NCBI RefSeq assembly: GCF_900143015.1
Contig: NZ_FSRT01000003.1
Span: 428,209-492,208, forward strand
DNA: 64,000 nt
From: Fibrobacter sp. UWB11
Lineage (GTDB): Bacteria; Fibrobacterota; Fibrobacteria; Fibrobacterales; Fibrobacteraceae
Reading direction: 5' to 3'
In this document: positions 18,294 to 28,000 of the stretch, one piece after another
How the letters are laid out: every line of letters begins with the position of its first letter
How positions within the stretch are numbered: the stretch's first letter is position 1
Position numbers and translations under genes: made by a program
Notes under the pieces: model-generated
Told to the model about the DNA's origin: nothing
Database searches by the model: none
The model's input: the letters and a program-made list of their open reading frames with translations, nothing else

Positions 18294-19145
18294 ATGAAAA
18301 ACACTTTATTCATCATTTTACTAACGATTACATATTCCTTTTCTTTAAAATGCACGGATTTAACATATAAAATCATTCCTGCATTACAACATTTAAACCA
18401 TGAATACGTTCTCACTAAAAACACGATAACAACAGAACTAAAAAAAGACTCCATTGGATATTTAGAAGAAATATACAAATGGACGGGTTCATCAAAAAAT
18501 CAAAAACTAGAATCACTCACAGAAACATACATTACACGCAATAATCTAGCAGACAGTATTATCTATTCAAATGAATATAAATACAACGATATATATTATA
18601 CAGAAAACAATTCCACAGGACTCTTTACATATGGCGATTCTGGTCAAATCATTTTCGGGAAAGACACATCAATAATAACGGTTCATTTTATAGATATACA
18701 GAATGTTGCACAAGGTGATTTAAAAACAACCGGAATAATGACTAGTAAATTATATCTATTGAATGATACTTTGCATACAAAGAATTTATTTCATTACGAT
18801 TCCCTACGTAAGCCGGACTCTACTTCTTACATAACCATCAACGATCCAAATGACGAACTTTCATGCATTAGTTACAAATACGACAAGGATTCTCTTAAAT
18901 TTATTCTTGATCCTGAAAGTAATACATATTCCATCGTTCAGCATGCAGATACAATTATACAAACAACTTATTCAAATCAAATAATTAAAAACTTTTTTGT
19001 TTCTACTAGCGTTGTATTCCAAAATGAAAATACTTCTATCAGAATCAAGCAGCGAAAACAGAACTCTAAAGAGATAAAGAATAAATATTACGATTTAAAA
19101 GGACGTTTTTATACAAAACAGATTCCATATCGCGTTTTCTTCTAA
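18294..19145 (+). CDS. AT-rich secreted orphan protein
   Basis: 283 residues, not recognised. The ATG at 18294 is preceded by AGGGGTGAG, a good ribosome site; the GTG at 18285 lies inside that site and is rejected. A signal peptide (MKNTLFIILLTITYSFSL, cleavage near SLKCTD) is followed by a Ser/Thr/Asn/Tyr-rich body with many short beta-prone segments (ETYITRNNLADSIIYSNEY, KLYLLNDTLHTKNL). The end reads NKYYDLKGRFYTKQIPYRVF, which contains the YDLKGR motif also found at the end of the 9228-13343 protein. The DNA is visibly more AT-rich and uses A/T-ending codons, unlike both neighbours, which hints at transfer. It is probably a single gene exported to the surface. Confidence 0.75.
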   Translation: MKNTLFIILLTITYSFSLKCTDLTYKIIPALQHLNHEYVLTKNTITTELKKDSIGYLEEIYKWTGSSKNQKLESLTETYITRNNLADSIIYSNEYKYNDIYYTENNSTGLFTYGDSGQIIFGKDTSIITVHFIDIQNVAQGDLKTTGIMTSKLYLLNDTLHTKNLFHYDSLRKPDSTSYITINDPNDELSCISYKYDKDSLKFILDPESNTYSIVQHADTIIQTTYSNQIIKNFFVSTSVVFQNENTSIRIKQRKQNSKEIKNKYYDLKGRFYTKQIPYRVFF

Positions 19146-19162
19146 ATATTTTCTTCAAAACA

Positions 19163-20146
19163 CTACTTCAGCTTTTCCAAGAATTTCTTCGCATCACACG
19201 ATTCGACAAGGTCTTCGCCTAGCAATTTCTGCAAGCGTTGCAAGTCATGGCGATCGACGCTATCGAGCACAACCGCTTTTTTAAAACGGTCACGGTGGCG
19301 TAACAGGAATTCCAAATTGTTGATGTCCGTCTTCGGGAAACCGTAACCGATAAAGTAAATCTCTTCGGCATTTTTCAGATAGTAATCGGCCTTGGACCAA
19401 AGCAAGTTAAAAAGGCTCCCGCGCAAGAAAGATTCCTTGGCATGCGCCATTGGAATGAAGATGGGAGTGTCTTCGCAGTAGATGGGGAAACTGCGGTCTT
19501 GCGGTTCGACTTCGCAGACATTTTTCAAGTCGAGTTCGTCGCTTGCGCCCTTGACGGGGAACCAGTTGAGCGAGCCGTGCAATTTGATAAGGTCTATAGT
19601 GCGGTTGGATTTGCCGCGTTTCGCCGAGCGGTCAGCAGGGTCGATTTTCACGCCGTAGTCCACAGAAACTTGTTCGCGAAGTTCCTTATCCTTGGCAATC
19701 GCTGTTTCAATCAGCGTGTCGTAATTGAACGAAAGCAAAAGCGTTTCGCGAGAGCCCGAAGTCGAATCATTTTCGCACGACACTAAAAAATTTTTGAGAA
19801 TCGCAGCAGCCGATTCATCAAGCGCATTGTCGCTACGGATAACACTTGCAATAAAGCGCAACAGTTCAAAGCGGAGCGATGCATGGTAAAGCCGTTCACG
19901 CTCGCCCGGGAAAATCTGCGCCGAAAGAATTGATGTCGCTAAAGGTTCAATACCCAAATACTCGTCATCGCCATTGCAGAGTGTCAAAAAGCGTTTGCAG
20001 TAATCGCGAAAATGCGGAAACTCGTCCGGGATTCCAAAAGGGATAAGTTCGTTCAAGTCGCGGAGCGTGGGCATCTGCGGCGAGAAAGACTTGCTGAATC
20101 CAGAACCAAGTACAAAAATACGGCGATAACAATTCGACTGCATCAT
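19163..20146 (-). CDS. SIR2-like domain protein
   Basis: 327 residues. The N-terminal loop RRIFVLGSGFSKSFSP (Gly14, Gly16, Ser18) is the nucleotide-binding start of SIR2-like proteins. LLSFNYDTLIE (about 140) and IKLHGSLNWFP (about 190) give the conserved Asn-Tyr-Asp and His of the active site, and IGYGFPKTDINNLEFLL is the usual distal motif. There is no zinc-finger Cys set, so it is of the SIR2_2 type found in bacterial NAD-consuming defence proteins and not a deacetylase. Two ATGs are adjacent (20146 and 20143), with no strong Shine-Dalgarno. The genes beside it (an AT-rich orphan and a FISUMP lipoprotein) give no partner, so a role in phage defence is an inference from family only. Confidence 0.8.
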   Translation of the reverse strand: MMQSNCYRRIFVLGSGFSKSFSPQMPTLRDLNELIPFGIPDEFPHFRDYCKRFLTLCNGDDEYLGIEPLATSILSAQIFPGERERLYHASLRFELLRFIASVIRSDNALDESAAAILKNFLVSCENDSTSGSRETLLLSFNYDTLIETAIAKDKELREQVSVDYGVKIDPADRSAKRGKSNRTIDLIKLHGSLNWFPVKGASDELDLKNVCEVEPQDRSFPIYCEDTPIFIPMAHAKESFLRGSLFNLLWSKADYYLKNAEEIYFIGYGFPKTDINNLEFLLRHRDRFKKAVVLDSVDRHDLQRLQKLLGEDLVESCDAKKFLEKLK

Positions 20147-20189
20147 ACCGTTAATGTATAATTTTTAGACGAAAAAGCACTCTATTGCA

Positions 20190-20226
20190 AGAAAAAGAAA
20201 AACGGGCTGGATTTTTCCAGTCCGTT
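20190..20226 (-). terminator. Intrinsic terminator after the FISUMP gene at 20249
   Basis: Stem AACGGGCTGGA / TCCAGTCCGTT with one G-T pair (20201-20226), followed on the minus strand by TTTTCTTTTTCTTGC. It lies 23 bases after the stop codon. Confidence 0.8.
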
Positions 20227-20248
20227 CTTTGCATTTATAGAATATTAC

Positions 20249-21976
20249 CTAGTCCTTAACGCAGCGGATTGAGCAATAATTTTCTTTTGAAATCCATGTA
20301 GTTTTTGCGTCTGTATACGTATTCCCTAAATACAGACCATACAAAGCGTCTTTACTCCCTTGAGTAGATGAAACAAAATCTACATAGAGTCCTTCATAAT
20401 CAAAACGAATTTCTTCACCTGTATCCGTCTTATATAGGACACCGTATCCAACAGGATAACCCGCAAATCCATAGCTGTCAAAACCATTACCATCACTATC
20501 ATCACCATAATCGTCCCAGCCGGTCCGTGATTTCAACAAGCTTCCTACAGAACTACTAACGTCACTCAAAGCTTTAACCAAATCGTCCCATTCCCCCTTA
20601 CTTGGCAAATGCCAACCATCAGGACAAATCCCCTTGATATTGCCATTTAAATCTTTCTCCAATTCACATGAATGACCCAAACCACATTCGTCTTCCGCTT
20701 TATTCACAGCAGCAGCCCAACTGTAAAGACGCCCCTTATCCTTGCAATCTTCGGGAGCTTCATTTTCAGTTTTACTTTTATAACAATAACTATTTTCCAC
20801 CTTGTAGTTCAAATTTTCTGCCATCCATGTCTTGGAATAAGTAGTTCCCTTTGGCTCAATAGTAACGATATTATAAACGACGCCACCCTCTCGCTCATCG
20901 CAAAGTTGCATCTTGGGTTTATACGTATTTTTACCGCATTCTTCAAGATCATAGATTTCTTGACTATAACAATACTGCTTGGAAGGATCAAAGTACAGTT
21001 CACCGCAAGAGCCATAAATTAATTTATTATGGCATAATTCTTTTTTCGGGTTATAAACTTTGCCATTACACAATAAATAGAGTTCGTTATTGTAGCAAAA
21101 ATGAGTTTCTGGGTCATAAGACTCTTTACCGCAAACAGCCATGGAAGATTGCCCATCCTTACCATTTTTAACTGTGACAGTTTTTCCATCGCACGTAATT
21201 TCAACACCACCCTCGATTTCCTTGGCAGTACATCCCTGGCCAGGTTCGCCCTTCAGCGAGGCAAGCCACTCGTCAATATCGGTAATAGTCTCATCCTTTT
21301 CCTGTGCAAGTTCAAAAGCAGACTTTCCGTCTGTTCCGTTCTTAAGTTCACCAATTGTCTTGTCGCCGCAATTTATCTGAATATTGCCGTTTTCAAGCAC
21401 CGCGCCCGTGCAGCTTTCACCCTTCGGTCCAGTGATGCTTTCGCCATCTTTCCCGTTCGTAATCGTAACAGTCTCATCACCGCAAACAAGGTCGTAGCCG
21501 TTCTTTTTATCGTTCTCTTTCACGGTGCAACTTTTGCCATCATTACCATTTTTGCCATTGTCGCCTTTTTCACCGTTCAGCAATTTGCCAACAACCTTGT
21601 CGCCACATAACACATTGTATCCCGAACCATCTTTCAGAGGTTCGACAGTGCACGATGTTCCATCCTTGCCATTAGAACCATTGGTACCATTTTTTCCATC
21701 TTTGCCATCGGAACCATTGGCACCTTCTTTTCCATTCTTACCATCATTGCCGTTTATATCGTTCCACTTCTTGTCGGAACACAGATAAACCGCACTGGAA
21801 TCTTTTACAAACACAAGTTCACCTTCGTTCTTGTCTTCGCATTTTGCGAGGTCTTCGTAAGCCACCACAGAAGACATGCCCGTATTCGTGATTTCAGTAA
21901 TTTCATCACCGCAGGAGCACAAAAGAGCCATCGCTCCAACAACCGCAATGGCTTTTTTCTTAGTTACTTTATTCAT
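20249..21976 (-). CDS. FISUMP lipoprotein with collagen-like and two kinds of Cys repeats
   Basis: 575 residues. The signal peptide ends ALLCSC (Cys22 best fits the lipobox). Residues 46-71 form one C-YLC-W module (CEDKNEGE...VYLCSDKKW), the same type as in the 280-8934 lipoproteins. Residues about 75-106 are a collagen-like Gly-x-y run (NGKEGANGSDGKDGKNG). Residues about 108-276 hold four repeats of SCTV...GY...CGDK...NGKDG. Residues 282-360 hold four short Cys repeats of the type CG-x(3)-YDP-x(4)-CY. The FISUMP domain fills about 364-575 (TWMAENLNY, GRLYSWAAAV, CPDGWHLPSKGEW, end SIRCVKD). AGGAA lies 9 bases before the ATG. It is a monocistronic surface lipoprotein of unknown ligand; the Gly-x-y part probably acts as a rigid stalk. 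Confidence 0.9.
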   Translation of the reverse strand: MNKVTKKKAIAVVGAMALLCSCGDEITEITNTGMSSVVAYEDLAKCEDKNEGELVFVKDSSAVYLCSDKKWNDINGNDGKNGKEGANGSDGKDGKNGTNGSNGKDGTSCTVEPLKDGSGYNVLCGDKVVGKLLNGEKGDNGKNGNDGKSCTVKENDKKNGYDLVCGDETVTITNGKDGESITGPKGESCTGAVLENGNIQINCGDKTIGELKNGTDGKSAFELAQEKDETITDIDEWLASLKGEPGQGCTAKEIEGGVEITCDGKTVTVKNGKDGQSSMAVCGKESYDPETHFCYNNELYLLCNGKVYNPKKELCHNKLIYGSCGELYFDPSKQYCYSQEIYDLEECGKNTYKPKMQLCDEREGGVVYNIVTIEPKGTTYSKTWMAENLNYKVENSYCYKSKTENEAPEDCKDKGRLYSWAAAVNKAEDECGLGHSCELEKDLNGNIKGICPDGWHLPSKGEWDDLVKALSDVSSSVGSLLKSRTGWDDYGDDSDGNGFDSYGFAGYPVGYGVLYKTDTGEEIRFDYEGLYVDFVSSTQGSKDALYGLYLGNTYTDAKTTWISKENYCSIRCVKD

Positions 21977-22099
21977 GCTACAATTCCTTTATATTAATTA
22001 ATCATACCACTTCATCTGCCGACATCAATAATTGCAAGAGACTAGGAGCAATGGTAGGATAATTATTTAAAATATAAGCATAATATAACAAAGCAAATC

Positions 22100-22127
22100 A
22101 AAAAAAAATAACTCCAACCTCCGGAGT
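22100..22127 (-). terminator. Possible terminator in the 21977-22253 gap
   Basis: A short stem ACTCC / GGAGT (22111-22115 with 22123-22127) followed on the minus strand by TATTTTTTTTT. It lies 126 bases after the phosphatase stop, so it could end that transcript or a small RNA. The rest of the gap is AT-rich and I see nothing else in it. Confidence 0.45.
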
Positions 22128-22253
22128 AGAACCGTTATCGGAACGAACCTACCTCTCATAAAGATGATTCGGTCACTTTTTTGCATAAAGTAATTAAACA
22201 CCTGCACACATTGCAAATGTTGTATTAATTTTACAAAATTTATCTAAAATATT

Positions 22254-22931
22254 TTAGAACTTCAACCAGCCCGTTTCCATTACGGTTACAGGAGTTACTT
22301 TAACATTACCCTTTTCAGGGACCTCAAAAGCAAGGCCCGTCAAGAAGTTCATCCAACATTTCGGTTGGAACTTGAAATTGCAGAAATGCGAGAGGCACGG
22401 CACAATCCAGGCATCGTGTGTCACGAAGATGTTGAAGCGTGTATCGGCTTTTGCAAACATCATTTCGCGCATCTGTTCCGCACGTTCATGGAGCGGATAG
22501 AACGCATCATGTTCGCCCGAGTCTAGCCATTCACAAATACCTTCGTAAAACCCTTCTCTCAAAGTTTGCTCATATGCAGGCACATCACGAACAAAGAAAT
22601 CGCCAAGTTCATTAAGCGGCGTGACATTAACCGAGGCGCCCGAGCAAACTCCAAAACCCGCAAGCTTGCGACCCTCGCCAATGCACTTTGCTGTTTCTAC
22701 ACAACGTCCGACCGGGCTCGAAAAATACACAGCATCGCCAATTGCAGGAATCATTTTTCCAAGCATTACCGCCTGGCGGCGCCCGCTGTCCGTAAGCCCT
22801 ACATGCGCACCAAAGTCCTTGTCGTCAGGCGTGATGTGGTTGCGTTCGGCATGGCGCAAGAGCAAATAAATTTTAGAATTCCAGTCAACCTGGGCAAAAA
22901 AGTCGGAAATTTGTACAAAGTCGTTAGTCAT
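22254..22931 (-). CDS. Histidine phosphatase superfamily protein
   Basis: 225 residues. The catalytic motif LLLRHAERN (His27) starts just inside the N-terminus, as in the phosphoglycerate-mutase/SixA branch. GLTDSGRRQAVMLGKMI, YFSSPVGRCVETAKCI and the second catalytic His in NIFVTHDAWIVPCLSHF are all present. The branch removes phosphate from small molecules or phosphohistidine; the substrate cannot be named. It starts 6 bases after the stop of the PAP2 phosphatase gene with no terminator between, so the two form an operon. No signal peptide, so cytoplasmic. Confidence 0.85.
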   Translation of the reverse strand: MTNDFVQISDFFAQVDWNSKIYLLLRHAERNHITPDDKDFGAHVGLTDSGRRQAVMLGKMIPAIGDAVYFSSPVGRCVETAKCIGEGRKLAGFGVCSGASVNVTPLNELGDFFVRDVPAYEQTLREGFYEGICEWLDSGEHDAFYPLHERAEQMREMMFAKADTRFNIFVTHDAWIVPCLSHFCNFKFQPKCWMNFLTGLAFEVPEKGNVKVTPVTVMETGWLKF

Positions 22932-22937
22932 CGGTCA

Positions 22938-23513
22938 TTAGCCACCAATTGCAGCAGAAATCGGAATCCACAATGCATGTCCAAGCACAAAACTCAAAAT
23001 GCCAAGCAAGAATCCACAGACAATGTCCGAGAACCAATGAACGCCAAAGTACACGCGCAAAAGTCCCCACGTGAGCGGCAACAGCATCATGACCCAGCCA
23101 TATTGCGGCACACAATAAAATACCGTACTAGCAACAGCCAAGTTGTTCATCGTATGGCCCGACGGGAAACTGTACTTGTCAAGCGGCGGGACTTCGGCCT
23201 TGATTTGCGAATTTGCAGCAAACGGGCGCGGACGCTTGGTGCTAAGCTTGACACCTTCGTAAATCAAAAGGCTCATCGCCAGCGACACAAGAGCCTGCCA
23301 AAGAATCGGCAAAAATCCATCGACCCCAATCATCCAAATCAAAAATGCGATGAACAAGGCCCAAATGTAGCCATCGCCCAAACGCACATAAAAACGGAGC
23401 CAGCCGTTCACTTTGCGCGAAAAATGGCGATTGGTCCAGTAAACCGAAACGCGGTTATCAAAATCTTTAATTTTATTAAGCATCAACGTGAATTTAGAAT
23501 TTTCCCAATGCAC
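22938..23513 (-). CDS. PAP2-family membrane phosphatase
   Basis: 191 residues from a GTG. The three PAP2 motifs are visible: KLSTKRPRP (K-x6-RP type), YSFPSGHTMNN (PSGH) and LRVYFGVHWFSDI (R-x5-H-x3-D). About five membrane helices are seen, including WALFIAFLIWMIGV and GFLLGILSFVLGHAL. These enzymes dephosphorylate lipid phosphates such as undecaprenyl pyrophosphate or phosphatidate on the outer face of the inner membrane. The start is uncertain: AAGGGAGG abuts the GTG at 23513 with no spacing, and the ATG at 23483 has no close Shine-Dalgarno. Cotranscribed with the histidine phosphatase that follows. Confidence 0.85.
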   Translation of the reverse strand: MHWENSKFTLMLNKIKDFDNRVSVYWTNRHFSRKVNGWLRFYVRLGDGYIWALFIAFLIWMIGVDGFLPILWQALVSLAMSLLIYEGVKLSTKRPRPFAANSQIKAEVPPLDKYSFPSGHTMNNLAVASTVFYCVPQYGWVMMLLPLTWGLLRVYFGVHWFSDIVCGFLLGILSFVLGHALWIPISAAIGG

Positions 23514-23602
23514 CCTCCCTTGGAAATTCCTATTATTTAAACAAAACAGGTATTAGGTTTTACAGCCTACTAAACATTAACCACTAACCACTGACTACTA
23601 AA

Positions 23603-24784
23603 ATGCGCGTACTCGTTCTTAACTGCGGCAGCTCTTCTGTGAAATTCGCTGTCATCGACACCCAGACCAAGGAATCCATCGCAAGCGGCCTCGTCGAAAA
23701 TATCGGCGTCAACGGTCACACCAAGGCCAAGGGCCCCGAAGGCAAGATTGACTTCAACTTCGACTGCCCCACGCATGCCGAAGCCGTCGATCAGGTCAAG
23801 AAGTTCCTCGACGCCCAAAAACTCACTTCTACAATTGAAGCCATCGGCCACCGCGTCGTGCATGGCGGCAAGTACATCAAGAGCGAAAAGGTCTCTCAGG
23901 AAGTCATCGACTACATCCGCAGCATCACGCTCTTTGCCCCGCTCCACGAACCGGCACACGCAACGGGCATGGAATGCGCCACCAAGTTCTTCCCGGGTCT
24001 TCCGCAGGTCGCCGTGTTCGACACGGCATTCCACCAAACCATGCCGCAAAAGGCTTACCTCTACGGTATTCCGTACAAGTTCTACGAAAAGGACGGCATT
24101 CGCCGTTACGGCGCTCACGGCACAAGCCACCGCTTTGTAACTGCCGAAGCTTGCAAGGTTCTCGGCACCAAGCCCGAAGAAACCTGCCTTATCACGGCTC
24201 ACCTCGGTAACGGTTCTAGCTGCTCCGCTATTTTGAATGGCCAGTGCGTCGACACTACGATGGGCTTTACACCGCTCGAAGGCCTTATCATGGGTACACG
24301 TTCCGGCAGCCTCGACCCAGCAATCCTCTTCTACATCGCTAAGAAGTACGGCGAAGAATACGGCACCATCGACAAGCTTGACCACCTCGTGAACAAGGAA
24401 TCTGGCTTGTTGGGCCTCTCTGGTCTTTCTAACGACATGCGTACTCTCACGCAGGCAGCAAGCGAAGGCAACAAGCAGGCTCAAATCGCTCTCGATGTGT
24501 TCTGCTACCGCCTCACTCGCGAAATCGGCGGCATCGCCATGGCTCTCCCGCGCATCGACGCCATCGTGTTCACGGGCGGCATTGGCGAAAACAGCTTCTA
24601 CGTCCGCAAGCAAGCTTTGGACAACCTAAAGCTCCTCGGCTACCAAGTCGATGAAGAACGCAACCTCAAGAGCGGCAAGGAATCCAACCACCTCATCACG
24701 AAGGATGGCACGCCGAAGGCAATCGTCGTTGCAACAAACGAAGAATTGCTCATCGCTCTCGACACCGAAGCATTGGTGAAGTAA
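23603..24784 (+). CDS. ackA: Acetate kinase
   Basis: 393 residues, full length. It converts acetyl phosphate and ADP to acetate and ATP, giving substrate-level ATP in fermentation. Family signatures are intact: VLNCGSSSVKFAV at the N-terminus, AIGHRVVHGG, AVFDTAFHQTMP, GAHGTSHRFV, LGNGSS, DTTMGFTPLEGL, GTRSGSLDP and FTGGIGENS. Only weak sequence stands where a Shine-Dalgarno would be, and the phosphotransacetylase gene that often precedes ackA is absent here. Codon use is strongly C-ending, as in folD, fitting high expression. The large bidirectional terminator at 24916-24948 lies downstream, after a repeat-containing spacer. Acetate is a main fermentation product of Fibrobacter. Confidence 0.97.
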   Translation: MRVLVLNCGSSSVKFAVIDTQTKESIASGLVENIGVNGHTKAKGPEGKIDFNFDCPTHAEAVDQVKKFLDAQKLTSTIEAIGHRVVHGGKYIKSEKVSQEVIDYIRSITLFAPLHEPAHATGMECATKFFPGLPQVAVFDTAFHQTMPQKAYLYGIPYKFYEKDGIRRYGAHGTSHRFVTAEACKVLGTKPEETCLITAHLGNGSSCSAILNGQCVDTTMGFTPLEGLIMGTRSGSLDPAILFYIAKKYGEEYGTIDKLDHLVNKESGLLGLSGLSNDMRTLTQAASEGNKQAQIALDVFCYRLTREIGGIAMALPRIDAIVFTGGIGENSFYVRKQALDNLKLLGYQVDEERNLKSGKESNHLITKDGTPKAIVVATNEELLIALDTEALVK

Positions 24785-24915
24785 CACTTCGCGTCATCCT
24801 GACGCCTTATAGGCGGAAGACAACCTTAAAAGGCGAGCGTTGCAGCCATGCTTGCATGGATATAACCGAGCCTTAGAGGTTGGGGCTTGCCCCCACCCAG
24901 TCACTTTTTTATATA

Positions 24916-24948
24916 AAAGAAAGGCTCCGCAATGCGGAGCCTTTCTTT
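24916..24948. terminator. Strong bidirectional terminator between ackA and the 25047 gene
   Basis: A perfect 15-bp stem AAAGAAAGGCTCCGC / GCGGAGCCTTTCTTT with a 3-base loop. The AT-rich arms give U-rich tails on both strands, so it can serve the two convergent genes. Confidence 0.88.
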
Positions 24949-24957
24949 ATAAAAAAG

Positions 24958-25034
24958 TCGCCCCCGGAACAAGTCCGGGGTGACATCTTAAACATCTACT
25001 GGATCCTTCGCGGTCCATGACCGCTCAAGATGAC
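24958..25034. repeat. Two REP-like hairpin elements
   Basis: The first (24958-24985) is GTCGCCCCCGGA-ACAAG-TCCGGGGTGAC. The second (24998-25034) starts CTGGATCCTTCGCGGTC, has the hairpin GCGGTC-CAT-GACCGC, and ends CTCAAGATGAC, the reverse orientation of the element at 17160. A GTCATCCTGAC fragment also lies at 24791. The stretch 24800-24900 between ackA and the terminator has no gene; it holds only small inverted repeats such as GGGGC-TT-GCCCC. Confidence 0.6.
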
Positions 25035-25046
25035 ACATGCGGTGCC

Positions 25047-28000
25047 TTACTTAATCGTCCAGGTCTGATTGTTCACGCGGAGAATCTTGCGCCCCTGAAC
25101 CTGAGCAGAAGCACTCTTCACATCAGCCGGGTTCACCGGGAGTTTGGCCTTCCAGACCACACGGCCCTTCATATCCATGATAGCCACGCTTCCACGCTTT
25201 GCCATCACAGCATTCTGCCAAGTGTTCTTCGGCTGAGCAAGCTGCGGCTTCATGCCTGCGCGCTTTTCATCAACGATAACATACAAAGGAATCGTAACGT
25301 TCATGCCACTCGGGTCAGAAACCTTAACGCCGATAGCGTACTTGTTACCTTCCTTGAATGCGAGATCCTTGACTGCAGTCACTGTCAGCTCAGAACCCTT
25401 CATAGAAATGGTCATGTACTTTGCCAAGGCGCTCGTTTCGTTCGGCGAGAAGGTAAGCTTGTCACCATCAACATCCTTGACAAGCGAATCAAGATTCCAC
25501 TTGACGCTCCAGTTTGTGCCATGCACAAATGCTGTATCGCCATGCAAAAGCACAGGCTTGTCGTTCACCGGAGTAATATTCACGCAGAATTCAAAGCTCT
25601 TGGAACCAGACTTCTTATCGGTTGCAGTCACGACCACATAAGCCTTGCCTGTAGAATCCGGAGCAGAGTTGACTTCAAGAATACCCTTGTCCGTAATTTC
25701 GACCTTGAGCTTTCCATCCTTGCTCTTTGCGGAATATGTCAACGAATCGCCTTCCGGATCCTTGAACCAAGAAGCAACCACAGACTTCGTGTACTTCAAA
25801 GCTCTCGAAGACGGGAAATCTTCCGTGACAGTCGTATCGAGCGTTTCTGGCTTCACGACAACCGTCGGGAGCTGGTTGCGCTTTTCGACCACAATCGTTG
25901 CAACCCCAGCCTTAGACTTAGTGCCATTGATAACGGCGTAATAACCAAAGTAATCAACGCCTTCGAAGCCCTCAGCCGGCTTGTAAGTAAAGCTACCGTC
26001 CTTGTTAAGGGTAAGCGTACCATGAGCAGGCTTCTGAGCAAGTTCAGCTTCCATGCCCTTCGTTACACCTTCCGGATACATATCGTTAGCAAGAACACCC
26101 TTCTTAGCATCTACGGTAAGAGTGCTGTCGTTAAACGTGGTGTATTCGTCCTTCTCTGCCTGAGCGACATCCTTCGGGGAGACGAGCTTTACATAAAGAG
26201 TTACGCCCACGGAGTCCTTTCCATCAGATGCGTACAAGAAGATAGAAGCCATACCACTAGCCTTGGCCACCGGCTTCAAAGAAATGAAGTAATTGCTTGC
26301 ATTCACGCTATCAACGGTTGCAACAATTTTCGTTCCGACAGCCTTGTAAGTGAACTTCTGCGTACCTTCAGTCACTTCGCGATCGCTAAAGACCAAAGCC
26401 TTGGTCGAAATCTTGATTTGAGACACGGTATCTTCATCGAATTCCATGTCAAGTGCCAAAGTATCCTTGAGGAACGTGCTATCAGCAACCGTGACCGTCG
26501 GTTTTGCATTAATTGCTTCCACATGGATAACCACAGTAGCCTTGTTACTAATCATATCGTGGTTTGCAGTTTCCACAAGAACGTAGGTCAACGTGTCATC
26601 GCCACGGAAAGAGCTATCCGGCGTATAGACGAACGAGCCAAGCTGAGAGAATTCAGTCAACTTACCATGCTTGGTCGAATCTATAGGCACAACAAGGAAG
26701 TCATCGCCATCCGCATCAAAGCCAATCACAGCAAGGCCGCGGACAATCGGAACGATCAAGGATTCACCTTCCGTAACCGTGTACGAAGTATCTGCGGCAA
26801 CAGGCGGGGTGTTAGAATCCTCGATAGTCACAATATAGTTGACCTGGACCAAGTCCGATTTTCCATCCGTCGCAAAGACAGAAACAACAAAAGTCGTGTC
26901 CTTCTTAACACCAAAAGGAATAATCTTAACAGTATCCTTCAAGGTGGCCTTGTCGTACGGCGTCAAGACTTTCATCAAATCAGCAGAAAACTCTACAACA
27001 AAAGTGAGATTGTCATTATCTTCGTCAGCGAAAAGATCGCCAAGCGCAATTTTCATCGTATCCGCTTCTTTCATGCCAAAGACAGTTGCCTCGACATTGT
27101 ACGGATCAAGCACAACCGTCGGGTGGTTCTCTGGAGGAGGATCATCCGGGCATTCCGGGTCATCCGGGCAAGTCGGGCCGACAGGACCTTCACCTTCATC
27201 GGTAATCGTAATATTAAACTGGGTCTTTACAGATTCCGTTCCGCTCAAAGCCAAAACGGTAAGCGTCAAAGAGGTATCCTTATCAAGGTTCCTCGAGACA
27301 TAGACGAGATCGTCACTCAAAGTCGGAGCACCCTCGGGCTTGACCTTCGTCAAAATATTGGCAACGGTCAAAGAGGTCGCAATCGTTACTTCAGCCCCTT
27401 CCTTCGCTGCAAAAATCTTCGAAAGAGGAATTTTCAAGGAATCAGTTTCCTTCATGGTCACGGTCTGGACCTTGTCATACGGCTCGAGGAGTTTGAGGTC
27501 CGACTCTTCAACAACGGTCTCGCATTCACCAAGGGAAACGGCAGAAAAAGTAATAGTATTCTTGTTTCTTTCGGCATCGCTTTCTTCAAGATTCTTTGCA
27601 ATGCCTTCCTTGTAGTTCACCTGGATAGCAGTCTGCTGGGTCAAATCCAGGGCAACTTCAGTACCCCAGCCACCTTCCTGGGCAAAACTCTGGAAATCAA
27701 CGTACTTCGACACAAAATTTTCTTGTGCCGGAAGAATAATGCCATAGAAGTTATAGTCCGTCACGGAGGTCTGCTTCAGGTCTACACGGAACGGACGATC
27801 GGCCTTATACGTGATGCAAAGACCGGAATAAGCAGAGAGATCTATCGGAGCATCCTGGTTATTCGCAGATTTCCACACGAATCCGAAGCCACCAGTGCTA
27901 TATTCACTAGAGTTCAGGTCCAATGCCACAGTAAACTGCTTATAACCCTCTTGGGTATCAACCAGCTTGCCCGTAGTTGAACCACCCTGAGCAAAGCTGA

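Noticed and set aside
19163..20146. Classic sirtuin deacetylase
   Set aside because: No zinc-binding Cys set and no typical sirtuin core; the motifs fit the SIR2_2-like group.
20320..21976. Phage tail fibre (because of the collagen-like repeats)
   Set aside because: The lipobox, the C-YLC-W module and the FISUMP head show a surface lipoprotein, and no phage genes are nearby.
22000..22250. Riboswitch or tRNA in the gap
   Set aside because: No cloverleaf or known aptamer core can be drawn. Only a short hairpin with a poly-T tail on the minus strand is supported.
25017..27980. 987-residue plus-strand reading frame
   Set aside because: It lies wholly antisense to the cadherin/Ig-like surface protein, which has a signal peptide, domain motifs and a good ribosome site. 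The plus frame has a basic, His/Arg-rich composition typical of shadow frames.
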